Source: Catonia carolina
Lineage: Eukaryota; Arthropoda; Insecta; Hemiptera; Achilidae
Assembly: GCA_035578175.1 (NCBI GenBank)
Contig: JAQMRL010000001.1
Location: 436,008,045 to 436,072,044 of the forward strand
Reading direction: 5' to 3'
Length of the DNA: 64,000 nucleotides
Positions 1-9,545 of this stretch are shown piece after piece. The notes under the pieces were generated by a model. The model made no database searches and was not told the DNA's origin. It worked only from the letters and a program-made list of their open reading frames with translations. How positions within the stretch are numbered: the first letter of the stretch is position 1; each line of letters opens with the position of its first letter. Position numbers and translations under genes: made by a program.

Positions 1-539
1 GCGATCGTTTTAGAGCGAAGAAAATTTTAGTTTTTTAAAATATCTGCATTACTGTTTTTAATACTCGCAGCTGTTAGTTCAACTTTCTAACAAAATGTTG
101 ATAGGAAATTTACTTGTTTGTATACATTTTGTTATTGATTTGTGCCTTTTTGTGTTTTTGCCCGTTCCCGTAAATTGAGATTTTTAACATTTAGGTAAAT
201 TTTTTTTGGAAACCATTAAACATACCTGGCTGAAATGTTTACCAGTTATTTATCGTGTAAATTCACATATTCTGACACTTTTTTGACTTCCTCAAAAGCT
301 ACAAAAATTATTAATTCGTAAAATACCGTAAAAAAATTGTTAAATTTTTTTTTATTCCTTATTCTGTTTTTAACTTTATAGTTTAACGGATTAAGTTGCG
401 AAAATATCAGTAGCTCGGTCGACCCGACAACTACAAGTAAGTAAATTTTCGTTTCCCTATCGTTTACCAATATTGTGAAAAATTTACCTAAAAAAAGCAA
501 ATTTCACATTGGCGGGATACAAAGTACAGTCTTCCCTTC
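1..539 (+). mobile_element. Family F TTAA-type element, left end outside window
   Basis: The stretch matches most of the element at 57697-58403 in the same orientation and the reverse complement of 53203-53945. Shared landmarks run in the same order: a 'ctgcattactg' block, a 'cagctgtt' block, 'accagtta' near 240, 'cagtagctcg' near 410, and a closing 'gatacaaagtaca' near 517-529. The expected TTAA at the right end is not preserved, so this copy is old. No coding capacity was seen. Confidence 0.8.
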
Positions 540-1640
540 TCACCGACGGATAGCAAACATTCATGACCGTACGACAGCTTAAACTGACTAAACTCTCGAC
601 TAAAGGAGCCCATCTTGTCTTGTTATACCCATTTCGGCTTCGATAAAGGAATAGAAGAGATGAGGTATTAAACACAAAAAAATGCAAAGACTTTCTTCTA
701 ATCTTGGAAGCAATAACAAAAAAAGTAGATTTTGCCAGAAAAGAAGGAAATAAAAGGGATTCTGAAAAAATAAATTTGTAAATAATCATAAAAAATAGTA
801 TATACACAAATAAAACAATTAGAAAATAATGAAAATTGTGTAAAACTTAATCACAAAAAAATAAATAAGAAATGACAATAAGAGCCGATTATCCTGAATG
901 ATACACCACCAATCTAGCCTTACCAGGTAGCAATGCTAGTCACATAACAATATACTTTTTCATAAAATGTAACTATTTCACCTTTACTGTTTCTAGCCTA
1001 TCACAAACTAAGACCTATTAATATTATTAAACTAACAATATCTTAAAAACTAAATACTTAGGCTTAATTGCTAGTCGATTCTTCAATGCCCGATAACTTA
1101 ACACTAAATTAAAACTTAAATCACTAGTTATTGTACTGTAAACTGTTGTACTATTAACACATTTCCTTGAATTTAAGAACATTCACTTTGAAATCGATAA
1201 CTTTAATTATTGTTTTATTGACTTGTGCATTTTAAGTCAAATAGAAAAACTTAATCTTGTACACAAAAAATACGTTGGTGGAAATTAATTAATGGCGGTA
1301 CTAGATTTTAATTGGGACTAAATGATGAAAAAAAAAGAAGTTTTATTCAGTCAGTTAATGTTTTTTCTATGAATTATAAAACGTTTTAACTATCGGTCTA
1401 AGGACGACATTAAATTTCACGGATTTTAGCTGATTATTAATCATTGAATCAATAACAATGAAAAGGTAGAATACAGGCCTAAAATTAAATATTGTGACAA
1501 TATTGAAGACTTATATTGTTCAAGAAATTTCTATTTCTTCATTCATAAAATGGTAAAGAATAGATAATAGAGTGAAAAAGTAACAATAGAGCAATAGTAA
1601 CAATAAAAGAATACCTATTTATAAAAGGTCGGCTGATTAC
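540..1640. other. AT-rich stretch, no gene recognised
   Basis: Both strands are broken by frequent stops. A 100-codon open frame on the minus strand near 484-807 overlaps the end of a family F element and shows no domain I recognise. I see no RNA gene or repeat boundary here. Confidence 0.5.
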
Positions 1641-1641
1641 C

Positions 1642-2186
1642 TGTAACAACTTTTATTCTATCTACAAAATAGATCTATTTACTTGTTTACAATAGTTAAG
1701 AATTTTCCAGTAAAAAGGGTTTTTGTATATTATTATTTTCATGGAATTTCTCTGCCACTCTGGAATATTCTTTTTGATTGAATTTCGGTGTCTTTCGAGA
1801 AACCTCTTTCATCTAACCTATGTAAAGTGAGCCCCGGGTGCGGCCAAGAGTTAGTATCCGTTTGATATCTGACGAGTATTTAGTGAATGACTAACGGTGC
1901 GTAGTACAGGTTGCATATCCGAGCATTGTGTTGGTCAACCATTGTTATACTGTCTTTGTGTGCGTGCATTGTGTATTCAGTTTCATTTTGTAAGTGCATT
2001 CTATATAATTTTTGTAAGTAGCATTAAGTAAATTATTAAGTTATTTATTGTATTACTTCTTTATAATTAATTTTTTATTTATTTGTAACTCTTTTAGTTG
2101 TAATAAATATTTGTAATTGTAAACTCTAGTGTATTAATTGTTTCATTACCCAGATCCCGAAATGGACCTCAGCGATAAGTGTCACA
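1642..2186 (+). repeat. Possible solo LTR (weak)
   Basis: The block starts TGTAACA and ends TGTCACA. Near its right end 'acccagatcccgaa' is followed 18 bases later by the terminal TGTCACA. The same arrangement is seen at 10778-11362 and, on the minus strand, at 48514-48547. No 5-bp target duplication is visible, so the LTR reading is tentative; the shared terminal module is what the sequence shows. Confidence 0.3.
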
Positions 2187-2232
2187 ATATTGTAAAGAAC
2201 TTATTATAAGAATAATGTACTGTAAAATCTAT

Positions 2233-2632
2233 ATGTTGTTTTGTTAAGGTTAACAGCCGAAAGGCTGGTTTGAACCTCTAGAGGTTTTACTAAGTAAAAA
2301 CGAAAAGTAAGGTGGTTTACCATAGCCTTCCTCACTGAGTTGAAAGAGTATGCTTATCAGCATGCCAGGCCCTCCGAAAAGCACTCACTTTCCACCCTGC
2401 AAATGACACCTTCACTTCATTCACCACAGGGTCTGGCTGCATAGTGAAATTCATTACTCTCAGAGGAGATAACTCTGACTAGTCTCTTTTACACCTCTAC
2501 CTCTTCTGTTCTTAAATATTTCAGTCATGTAAGTGGCTGACTATGTGATAAGAAACAGAACTATTTTTTTTAGCCCTGGACCAAACAGATAGAGTGCAAT
2601 TAAAATAACACTCCACCTGCCCGTTATGGGCA
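2233..2632 (-). mobile_element. Family A hairpin-rich SINE-like element, copy 1
   Basis: Full-length copy of the ~395-bp family. On the plus strand it begins with a TTGTT-type run, then a GNRA-type hairpin (AGCC-GAAA-GGCT), the CCTCTAGAGG palindrome, a GTTTTACT/AGTAAA palindrome, and ends in a TGCCC/GGGCA hairpin. The flanks are a very long direct repeat, 2202-2232 and 2633-2664, differing by one A. That is best read as a ~31-bp target-site duplication, within the range of LINE-driven integration. I orient it minus because the opposite end carries the AAC-type tail. Confidence 0.9.
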
Positions 2633-2664
2633 TATTATAAGAATAATGTACTGTAAAAATCTAT

Positions 2665-3279
2665 TATAAACTTTATATTTTAACTTTTCAATTACATTCG
2701 AACATTTTGTAATTAAATTGTAATTTGTGAGTGTAGAAATTGTTACCAGTGATCACAAGAACATCATGTTAAACAATCAAAGTTTGTATTAGTGTTCGTT
2801 AATCAACAACGATCTGTTTTCTCTAATTGAGACAGAATTCTATTTTACACCAGATGGACTTGAACTGGAATTAGGAATGCAAATTGATTTTGGTCTGAAC
2901 AAGTAAGATTCCTGGCGAACGGCCACATTGAGTCAACTGGCTTTAATCCGATTCGATTATTCACTCTTGAATCTCCAACTCTAGTATTAAGTTATGACAA
3001 TTGTTCCTAAATTGAAAGTGGTAATTAATTCTTTTATTTGTTTTGCTGGTTTTTTATTTTATCTTGGAATGTATTGTTGTGTACTTATGTTATGTACTGA
3101 CAATAATAATACAACGGGAAATTTTTAACCAAAATAAAGGGGTGGAGGCGTTTCGGATAACACATTTTTTCGGATAATCCATGGATGTCTAATGCTAACG
3201 CTGTCTATGAAGTATTATTATAGACTATTAAAGGGTAAAAAAATCCAAAATTTAGAGTAAGAACACATATTTAATGAAC
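2665..3279. other. No gene; pogo/Tigger-like sequence at right
   Basis: AT-rich with no open frame. At 3147-3182 two copies of 'tttcggata' flank short spacers; this resembles the terminal sequence of pogo/Tigger DNA transposons but I could not find a matching partner, so it is not called as an element. Confidence 0.35.
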
Positions 3280-3293
3280 AGCAAAATGAATTA

Positions 3294-4364
3294 AATTTTC
3301 CGGTAATTCCAGTCCATCATCCGAGGCATCATGAGGTTTGCAAGTAATTAAGAAAATCTTCTGGCCGCGTTACAAGCACTGCGCAGATTAAGCTCTCTAG
3401 TAGGACTGCCACATGACTGCATATGAGCCTGCCGCTCTAGGCTCTTCCGCCTCCTCCACCGTTAGAAAAGTCTTCTATGTCCGCCTTTGGAGCCGTTGAC
3501 CATCTTCACTGGTTTTTGTCCACCCTGAGTATTTTATTTCCTCAGCACTCTCCAACAGAGTTGATGAGTGTCCCCATCGACAGGGGCAGCTCCCGATAGC
3601 AGATCCACCAACAGCCTCGGGATAGGGTTGATAGAGTAAGATAGGGTCGTAAATTCCCTATTATTTGTCGATGACCTGATAGTGCTACAGAAGAATGAGG
3701 ATGACCTGCAGAGAGCACTTTTTATGCTGAACAAACTCTTCAAAGAATATAAGTTGACAGTTTCGACGAGCAAGGCAAAGGTAATGGCATTTAGGCGAAA
3801 GGAGACAGGCTGAAATAAAATTTTTATGGATAATAATATTTTGGAACAGATCTCCCACTTTCAGTTTCTAGGTTGCGGTATTACATACCAACAGGATAAA
3901 GATGCTTACAATAAGATGCACCGATTTCAGAAAATATGCGGAACTATTCACCGCACTTTAAAAAATAGCACCAGAAAAAACACGAGGGTGAGATTTTATA
4001 AAACATTAGCTGTACCGACTACGCTATGGCAGTGAAACTTAGGTGCTATCAAAACGAGAGGATCATAGATTGTAAACATCTGAAATGAAATTTCTTCGAC
4101 ATACATATGGGTGTAGTAGAGAAGATCGTTACAGGAATACCGAGATAAGGAAAGAATCTTATCTATAAACAACAAGTTACACCAGAACAGAATGCAGTGG
4201 TTAGAGCATGTAAACAGAATGCGGGAGGATAGGATACCTAAGCAGACACTGGGCTATAAGCCGGAGGGCAGGAGAAAACGAGGACGCCCGAGAAAGAGAT
4301 GGGCAGATTTGAAAGGTTTGGAACAGGCAGAGATGTCTAATCCTTGAAAGGCAGAAGAAGAAGA
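3294..4364 (+). mobile_element. 5'-truncated LINE insertion with 14-bp target duplication
   Basis: The block is flanked by a perfect 14-bp direct repeat, AGCAAAATGAATTA, at 3280-3293 and 4365-4378, and ends in a GAAGAAGAAG-type tail. The same tail follows the LINE piece at 63704-63925. The right 700 bp encode a decayed reverse transcriptase C-terminus. The left 350 bp (3294-3640) are more GC-rich and not recognised; they could be an inverted 5' part, as in twin priming, or captured flank. Confidence 0.85.
3649..4345 (+). pseudogene. Non-LTR reverse transcriptase, C-terminal remnant
   Basis: This is the end of a retrotransposon endonuclease/reverse transcriptase that copied its own RNA into the genome. 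Translation shows the catalytic-type box LLFVDDLIVLQ near 3661, then thumb-like sequence (KLTVSTSKAKVMAF), HFQFLGCGITYQ, and ICGTIHRTLKN near 3940, ending in a basic GRRKRGRPRKRW motif near 4270. All of these are in the order usual for insect LINE pol proteins. In-frame stops after the 'RRKETG' segment and at 4033 plus frame changes beyond 4030 show it is dead. It has no N-terminal endonuclease because the insertion is 5'-truncated. Confidence 0.85.
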
Positions 4365-4378
4365 AGCAAAATGAATTA

Positions 4379-5584
4379 CATGATAAATTATTATAAACTA
4401 AACTACAGTACTATAAAGTACACTTTGTACATTCATTTAACTTGTTCCATAATTCATTATTTAGCGCGAATGTTAACGGCAGGAGTATTTTTAACAGGTT
4501 CTACTGCTTCCATTACTAGATCTTTAGGCTGTATAGTTTTTTGAGTCAATCTGTTAAAATAAAACAATTGTATTCATCCAACCCCCCACCAGGTAAAAGT
4601 CTGATGACTTTAACTTTTTTAGGAAATTGTGGTGGCCATTTTGCTGGTTGAACGTTATTCAAATTTCGTGAAAACCACTGATGTTTTAAGTTGGAATGAA
4701 CCTTATTAACTTTGGTTCAAACTTTTTTAAGTTTATAGCGTACATAAATCTGTACCAACTTGTCTTTAATAAAATAGAGACATAACACAAAAAAAGGATA
4801 CGAAAAATCTTTTTATAATTTTAGTTTATAAATTATCATCCAATGTATTGAACTCAAAAATATTATTAATATATTTTTAAAACTTTAATACATTTACTTT
4901 CAGAGAAGTTGAAATTACATCCGCAAAAATATTATATTTATATTACATGCCTCTGTACCTCGGTGGGCGTAACAAATCTCATCTTACTTAAGCTATGGAT
5001 CTTACTTAAGTTAGCAAATTAAGCATCTGAAACCCCATTTAAAGTATCAAGCACGAGTAATCATTATACTAAGATGAAAAGTTACATAATGATGTTACAT
5101 ACCGTACGTCAACAATAATGGATTATGTGTTACGTAAAGAGAATCTCTAATTATAAATCATTTAATGATTTCCAAGAATGCAAACATTAATATTGTTTAA
5201 ACATTACCTAAGTAAATTATTACTTTCAGATCTAATTAAACTGTATTTTCCATAATCTTAAAAAAATATTTGGATCGCATTAAATTGCTGTGATTATTAC
5301 GAAAAACAGCGATTCACACAAGTTTTAAAACATCGTGTAAGAATTTTTTTTCATATCTTTTTCGAACTCGCTAATCCGAATGAGGTATGTTTTCTGTTTC
5401 CGTAGTTTTTCTATTATCTGTTTAGTCAATCTATTTTCTATCATTTTCATCAAAAATGTCCGAAGTATGAAATCTTTTTCTTTTTCATTGTATAAATTAT
5501 TGATTCTATCTGTTTTTTATATAATCCATATTTTTTTATTTAATTTTTTTTTACTTTATGACCACAAAGGATCACTTTAGTCTC
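4379..5584. other. AT-rich stretch, no gene recognised
   Basis: No homology recognised. 5380-5584 is pyrimidine-rich on the plus strand and may be the decayed downstream part of the LINE remnant to its right, because the minus-strand translation stays rich in Lys and Glu. Nothing else stands out. Confidence 0.45.
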
Positions 5585-6125
5585 TTTGGTTAGTTCTTTT
5601 TCTTCGGCAGTTTATTTCCTTTTCATTTCTTTCTTGCAAATACTTTTTCATTCTGTCGGATCTTACTTTTCTCAATTCGTCTGAACAAACCTGTTCTTTT
5701 CGTTTAATTGTTCTTATTAATAAAATTTTGTTTTTGTCATTAATTGTTTCTTTGTAAACCGGTGTGCAATCTTAGACATCAACAATTGTTAGATTTAATT
5801 CTGTTCTGTCTTTTTTAATTTCTTCAAGCCAAGGAATTGTAGCTCCTTCTGTTTTTGCACACATGAATTTTTCTACAATTTTTCTTAATAACCGGTTTTC
5901 TGGAGTTCTGAGAATATGCAAAAAGAAAGAAAGTCTCTTTTTGCGCATTGCATCAGTGATTGGTTCTATTTCTTTATAAATTTGTTCTCTTGGTAAAAGT
6001 CTGTGCTGATTGTCAACTATGTGTTTCTTGTTTATGCAGGTTCTAAGAATCCTTCTTTCTATTTTTCTGATTGTTTCTTTTATTCCGTTTCCATCAATAC
6101 TGAAGAGGGTTTCACTGCCGTACAT
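5585..6125 (-). pseudogene. LINE reverse transcriptase C-terminus, decayed
   Basis: The minus strand opens with MYGSETLFSIDGNG, the 'YGSE' box found in the C-terminal part of many insect non-LTR pol proteins, and stays open for 117 codons to a stop at 5772. Reading on in the same direction gives CSDELRKVRSDRMKKYLQ near 5650, matching the basic C-terminal tail of the same protein family, so the stop at 5772 is probably a mutation or frame change. It has no start region, endonuclease or catalytic box and is not expected to be functional. It abuts a plus-strand LINE piece at 6322, so two unrelated fragments lie back to back. Confidence 0.8.
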
Positions 6126-6321
6126 TGTATAAGATATTTTGAGTTTTGCAATACAGATTAAGAAGGTTACGCTATTTCAAAAAGGAGACTGACCAGGAAT
6201 TCGCTTGGAATGTTCTAGCAAAACTGTATAAAAATCTTGAACAGGAGCACAATTTAAAATACTAAGTAAATTTGAACGTTAAAATAAAATATGCTGCTCG
6301 TATTTGAGTAAAAAGGAGAAA

Positions 6322-6437
6322 GGTAAACTGCAGAAAATTTGGGCTGATGACATAAAACGTACAGCAGTTTTAACGTGAAGAAGAATATTATCAGATCAGG
6401 AAGAATGGACTAGAGAAGCCTATACCCAAAAATAAAT
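6322..6437 (+). pseudogene. Short LINE C-terminal fragment
   Basis: The plus strand reads GKLQKIWADDIKRTA followed by a stop and then ILSDQEEWTREAYTQK. This matches the extreme C-terminus of LINE pol proteins, which usually runs from a 'GRPxxRWxDDI' motif to 'WxxLGEAYxQ'. Only about 38 codons remain and one is a stop. It is a fossil with no function of its own. Confidence 0.7.
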
Positions 6438-6447
6438 ATAGACCCCT

Positions 6448-6562
6448 AGCTTCTCGATTCCCAGTCAGGTCTGGCATTTTTTCATCACTCATCTTCATGT
6501 ATCACCCATCTCACCGTCTGCATTAGCAGAATTTGTAAAGCAGTCAGACGTAAAAGAAAAAA
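6448..6562 (+). mobile_element. Family E tRNA-derived SINE, 5'-truncated copy
   Basis: Starts in the B-box region (CTCGATTCCCAGTCAGG) and continues through 'ttttcatcactcat', then the CGTCTGCAT ... TCAGACG inverted pair that defines the family E tail, ending in an A-rich tract. The complete copy is at 21201-21367. The A-box half of the tRNA-like head is missing. Confidence 0.85.
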
Positions 6563-6564
6563 AA

Positions 6565-7317
6565 AATCTGGTGTGAAACACTCACACGACTTTATCTTGC
6601 CAATGCAAAAATGAACAATATATACTATCATTAGTAATAAAACATTAGAAATAAACAAAAAACTAACCTCAATAAACATAACCTTATTTTAATCATGAGT
6701 GAAAGCCGTAAAATGAAAATCGACCTAAGTTTGGCTTAAAAATACGGAAAATCACTCTTACACGCTAAACTAGGCTTTGTAGAAAAAATGCTTTAAATAA
6801 AAGTTGTAGATCGTTTAATTTCCTATAAATTTGGTTATGTACACTTTTGTCGTAAAATGCATACTACGGCCGAAATCTTTAAAAAAAATCGATTTTTCAC
6901 ACGTTTTCGTGAGAAAAGAACAGAAAATCGCTAATTACCGATAAACTAAGCGTTATACAAAAAAATATTTAAAATAAAAATTGTAGGATTTTAAATTCTC
7001 TACAACTTTTATGATATAAATTTTTGCGTTAAAATGCATATTAAAGTCGCAATCTCAAAAAAACATTTTTTTTGCGTGAAAACAGCCTCACCAAGAATTT
7101 CAGAAAACATGGCACCTACCCTATTTTGTTGAGCATAAAAATGTAGTAAAAGAGGCGATTTTTAAAAAAATCGCAAAAAAGTGAAAAATTACACGAATAA
7201 ACTACTACTTCCGATTGACCGATTTTGATGAAAATGTTCATGCCGGGTCCGGTAGTGGTACGTAAGTTAAGTTTCAAGTTTCAAATTCGTCCGATGTTCC
7301 GTTCTTGAGATATTCTG

Positions 7318-7361
<44 letters not shown>

Positions 7362-7500
7362 TTAATCGCTAAAAACATGTTTTTTTTTGGTTCAGGGGGT
7401 CTGAAAACGTGTAGATCCGGTGAAAACTCGATTTCGAAAAATCGATATGAAAACAAAACTTTCCTTCTTATATATTCATATAGGCAAGAGAAAGTAAAAA
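6565..7500. mobile_element. Family H element, copy 1 (with CA microsatellite)
   Basis: Near the left end is a GTGTGaaacactCACAC hairpin followed by ACTTTATCTTGCC (6589-6601). Near the right end is the complement GGCAAGAGAAAGT (7483-7495), one mismatch from the left copy. The inside holds two or three degenerate ~177-bp units ('gaaaatc...taaacta' near 6746 and 6923), a 'ttccgttcttgagatattctg' type block, a CA tract, and 'ctgaaaacgtgtagatccgg'. Similar copies lie at 33124, 53024, 61688 and 63421. No protein is encoded, so this is a non-autonomous element of unassigned type. Confidence 0.85.
7320..7359. repeat. (CA)n microsatellite inside family H
   Basis: About 20 uninterrupted CA units. The same position in the other family H copies carries CA/CACACAGA variants of different length, so the tract belongs to the element. 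Confidence 0.97.
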
Positions 7501-8557
7501 AGAAATAGGTAGAACAGGGCTGAGGAGAAGAAGAAAGAAGCAAAAAGTAAAAGGATTAATACCGTTGTAAATTTTTGCTTTAAATTGCATCTAATGCATG
7601 AATCCTTTGTCATAGGAATAATGATTGTAACATAATACCAGCTTTAGATATTCAAGTATGAATAAGGGGATCATTAGTAAGAATTTCACTGCTGGTGGGA
7701 ATTAGAAAGCGCATATCTTTCGCACTCACAAAAGTATTATAGGTACCAAATATAATTTGTAACCTCACACCAAATATTGTCTTAACTTTAGATGGAAATT
7801 CAAGAAGGATAAATCTACTGTAAGAAGGTAACTACAACAAAAATAATTTATAGATTATTATAAAATTAGTTACTTACTGAACTCATAAAATTATCTTGGA
7901 ACATTTTACCTAAGAATTGTTTAGAGTTTCTGTTTGTTAGATGTTTATTATAAAACGTTACAGTTAAGTTCTCTTGACAGTTGGTATTTAACCACATTAA
8001 AGGAAACATTTGCTTAAAATTCTCTATTCAACTGACTTGACATTTACGTTAATTACTCTGAAACTTGAGATAGATCCTTTGAAGAAACTTCACTATATTC
8101 TTAACTCTTTTACTACAAATCTAAAACAATAGTTTATTTATCCTAATACGACCTATCTAAAAGTAAATCTATTACAATCTAAAATGTTCAAAAACAATAT
8201 TTTAATGGGAAGGATATGGTTTAAAATAAAGAAAAGTAATTGCAAGAACTGTTTGTACTCATTTTCTGAAGTCGTAACCTTACCTTATTGAACTGGTATT
8301 TGCAGTATTATACATTTCCGTTCTGAGAGTCCTTGATTTCATCCATATTATTGACAGATATTGGCAAAACTAGTAAATTAGAACTTCAAATTTCAAACAT
8401 ACGGAAGTATGTTTTTCCCTAATAGAAACTTTCTTATTAACTGTTTACATAAAATTGATTGATTTAGCTACTGATATTGCAAAACTTATGTACGTTAAAT
8501 GTATATTTGTATCTTGAATTAAGTCAACAAACATAAATTACCATAAGTTTAATTAAT
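7501..8557. other. AT-rich stretch, no gene recognised
   Basis: Frequent stops on all frames and no repeat recognised. The right edge runs into a strong splice-acceptor-like tract described at 8576. Confidence 0.45.
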
Positions 8558-8575
8558 TTCTTTTTATATTCACAG

Positions 8576-8644
8576 ACCGTTCCTCGTGAGGCTGACTATT
8601 CCACCGAGTTAAATTATAAGTTAATTTATTTTTCTATAACGTAA
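8576..8644 (+). CDS. Candidate short terminal exon (speculative)
   Basis: A T-rich tract ending 'tttttatattcacag' at 8575 is a good insect 3' splice site. It is followed by a GC-rich 35-base patch that reads TVPREADYSTELNYK and stays open for 22 codons to a TAA at 8642-8644. The sharp rise in GC content against an AT-rich background is what suggests an exon. There is no start codon and no donor of good quality, so if real it would be the last coding exon of a plus-strand gene. I do not recognise the peptide. It may equally be chance. Confidence 0.22.
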   Translation, partial: TVPREADYSTELNYKLIYFSIT

Positions 8645-8884
8645 ATTTAAATTCATAACTTATAAACATACGTAAATATTTTATTACAATAACATCTGTT
8701 TTATAAAACTACTTTACTAAAGTACTTAACTACTGTGTTTTGAAGCAGGGTTCATCAATATTTAGTCTTGAGTTAAATATCAGGCATTAGTTTCCTTGAA
8801 ATAAATTGTGGTGGATTATTCTTCTGTAATACACGATAGTCTTAGTCTTAGCGAAGGATTTTCTTTAAAGGATTAAGTTATTTA

Positions 8885-9110
8885 AAGTACCCCATATGTT
8901 GTCCACAGTTTTCTGACTCTCCCTTATACCTGTTTTTGTCAGAGTATATAGCCTATTCTGTCTGTCCACGAAATGCCCCACATCCCGAGGTAGCACCATG
9001 TCTCAAAGACCTGTATATTCCCTAATGGATATTTTTGAGTGCCCACGGCTCCATCCCGTACAACAGAATAGAAAACACATAACATAGCTGCTTTCTCATT
9101 CTGAGCTTAT
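8885..9110 (-). pseudogene. LINE pol C-terminal fragment, frameshifted
   Basis: The minus strand reads VFSILLYGMEPWALKN near 9060-9010, the 'LLYGxExW' box of non-LTR pol C-termini. After a stop and a frame change it continues FETWCYLGMWGISWTDR and GYILTKTGIRESQKTVD, matching the 'FExWCYRRMLxISWTDRV' and 'VLxxMxxxxxL' segments that follow in such proteins. At least one frameshift and one stop separate the parts, so it is a dead fragment of about 75 codons. Confidence 0.8.
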
Positions 9111-9211
9111 TGCCAAGCAAATACACAGCAATTTCTTTAGCGATACAAATGATGTTCTCGCAATTTTTATCCTTGATCTTATTTTATTCGTTCGTTCTCC
9201 CGTCTGTTTTA

Positions 9212-9545
9212 CCCATGTATAGTATTCATATAAACTAATGTCCCCTAGCCGTGGGAGTGAGATAATGCATAACGCTCTCACTCCGTCGCCGTTCCAATAA
9301 CATTGTCTTTAATTTTACTCATTGTTGTGAGCAAGCGTTTATGTACGCAGTAAACTAACAAGCAAGATAACGACTGTAGTATGTTTTCAGATTTGTATTA
9401 TAACGGTAAAGACCTTTGAGCGCATGCGTAGTTATGTCTCCCTCTCACTCCCCCTCCCCCTCCCTCTCACTGTCTCCCATGCACATATCTCCCTCTCACT
9501 CGCTCGGCTATGGGACATTAGTTCGTCTGATACCTATACCTATGG
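9212..9545. repeat. Imperfect inverted-repeat element (~330 bp)
   Basis: The arms 9212-9251 and 9505-9545 are inverted copies of each other. Their best part, AACTAATGTCCCxTAGCCG (9233-9251 and 9505-9523), matches at 18 of 19 bases. The loop holds CT-rich low-complexity sequence (9431-9500) and a further pair of weaker inverted 'GAGTGAGA' segments. This looks like a foldback or MITE-type element; no clear target duplication was found. Confidence 0.55.

Noticed and set aside
3140..3185. pogo/Tigger terminal repeat
   Set aside because: The two 'tttcggata' copies are suggestive, but no partner end or transposase sequence was found.
3534..3773. 79-codon minus-strand open frame
   Set aside because: Its right half overlaps the plus-strand reverse transcriptase remnant (FVDD box), which is the real signal.
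7305..7543. Open frames over the CA tract with poly-His/Thr or Val/Cys runs on both strands
   Set aside because: They are translations of a microsatellite inside a non-coding element.
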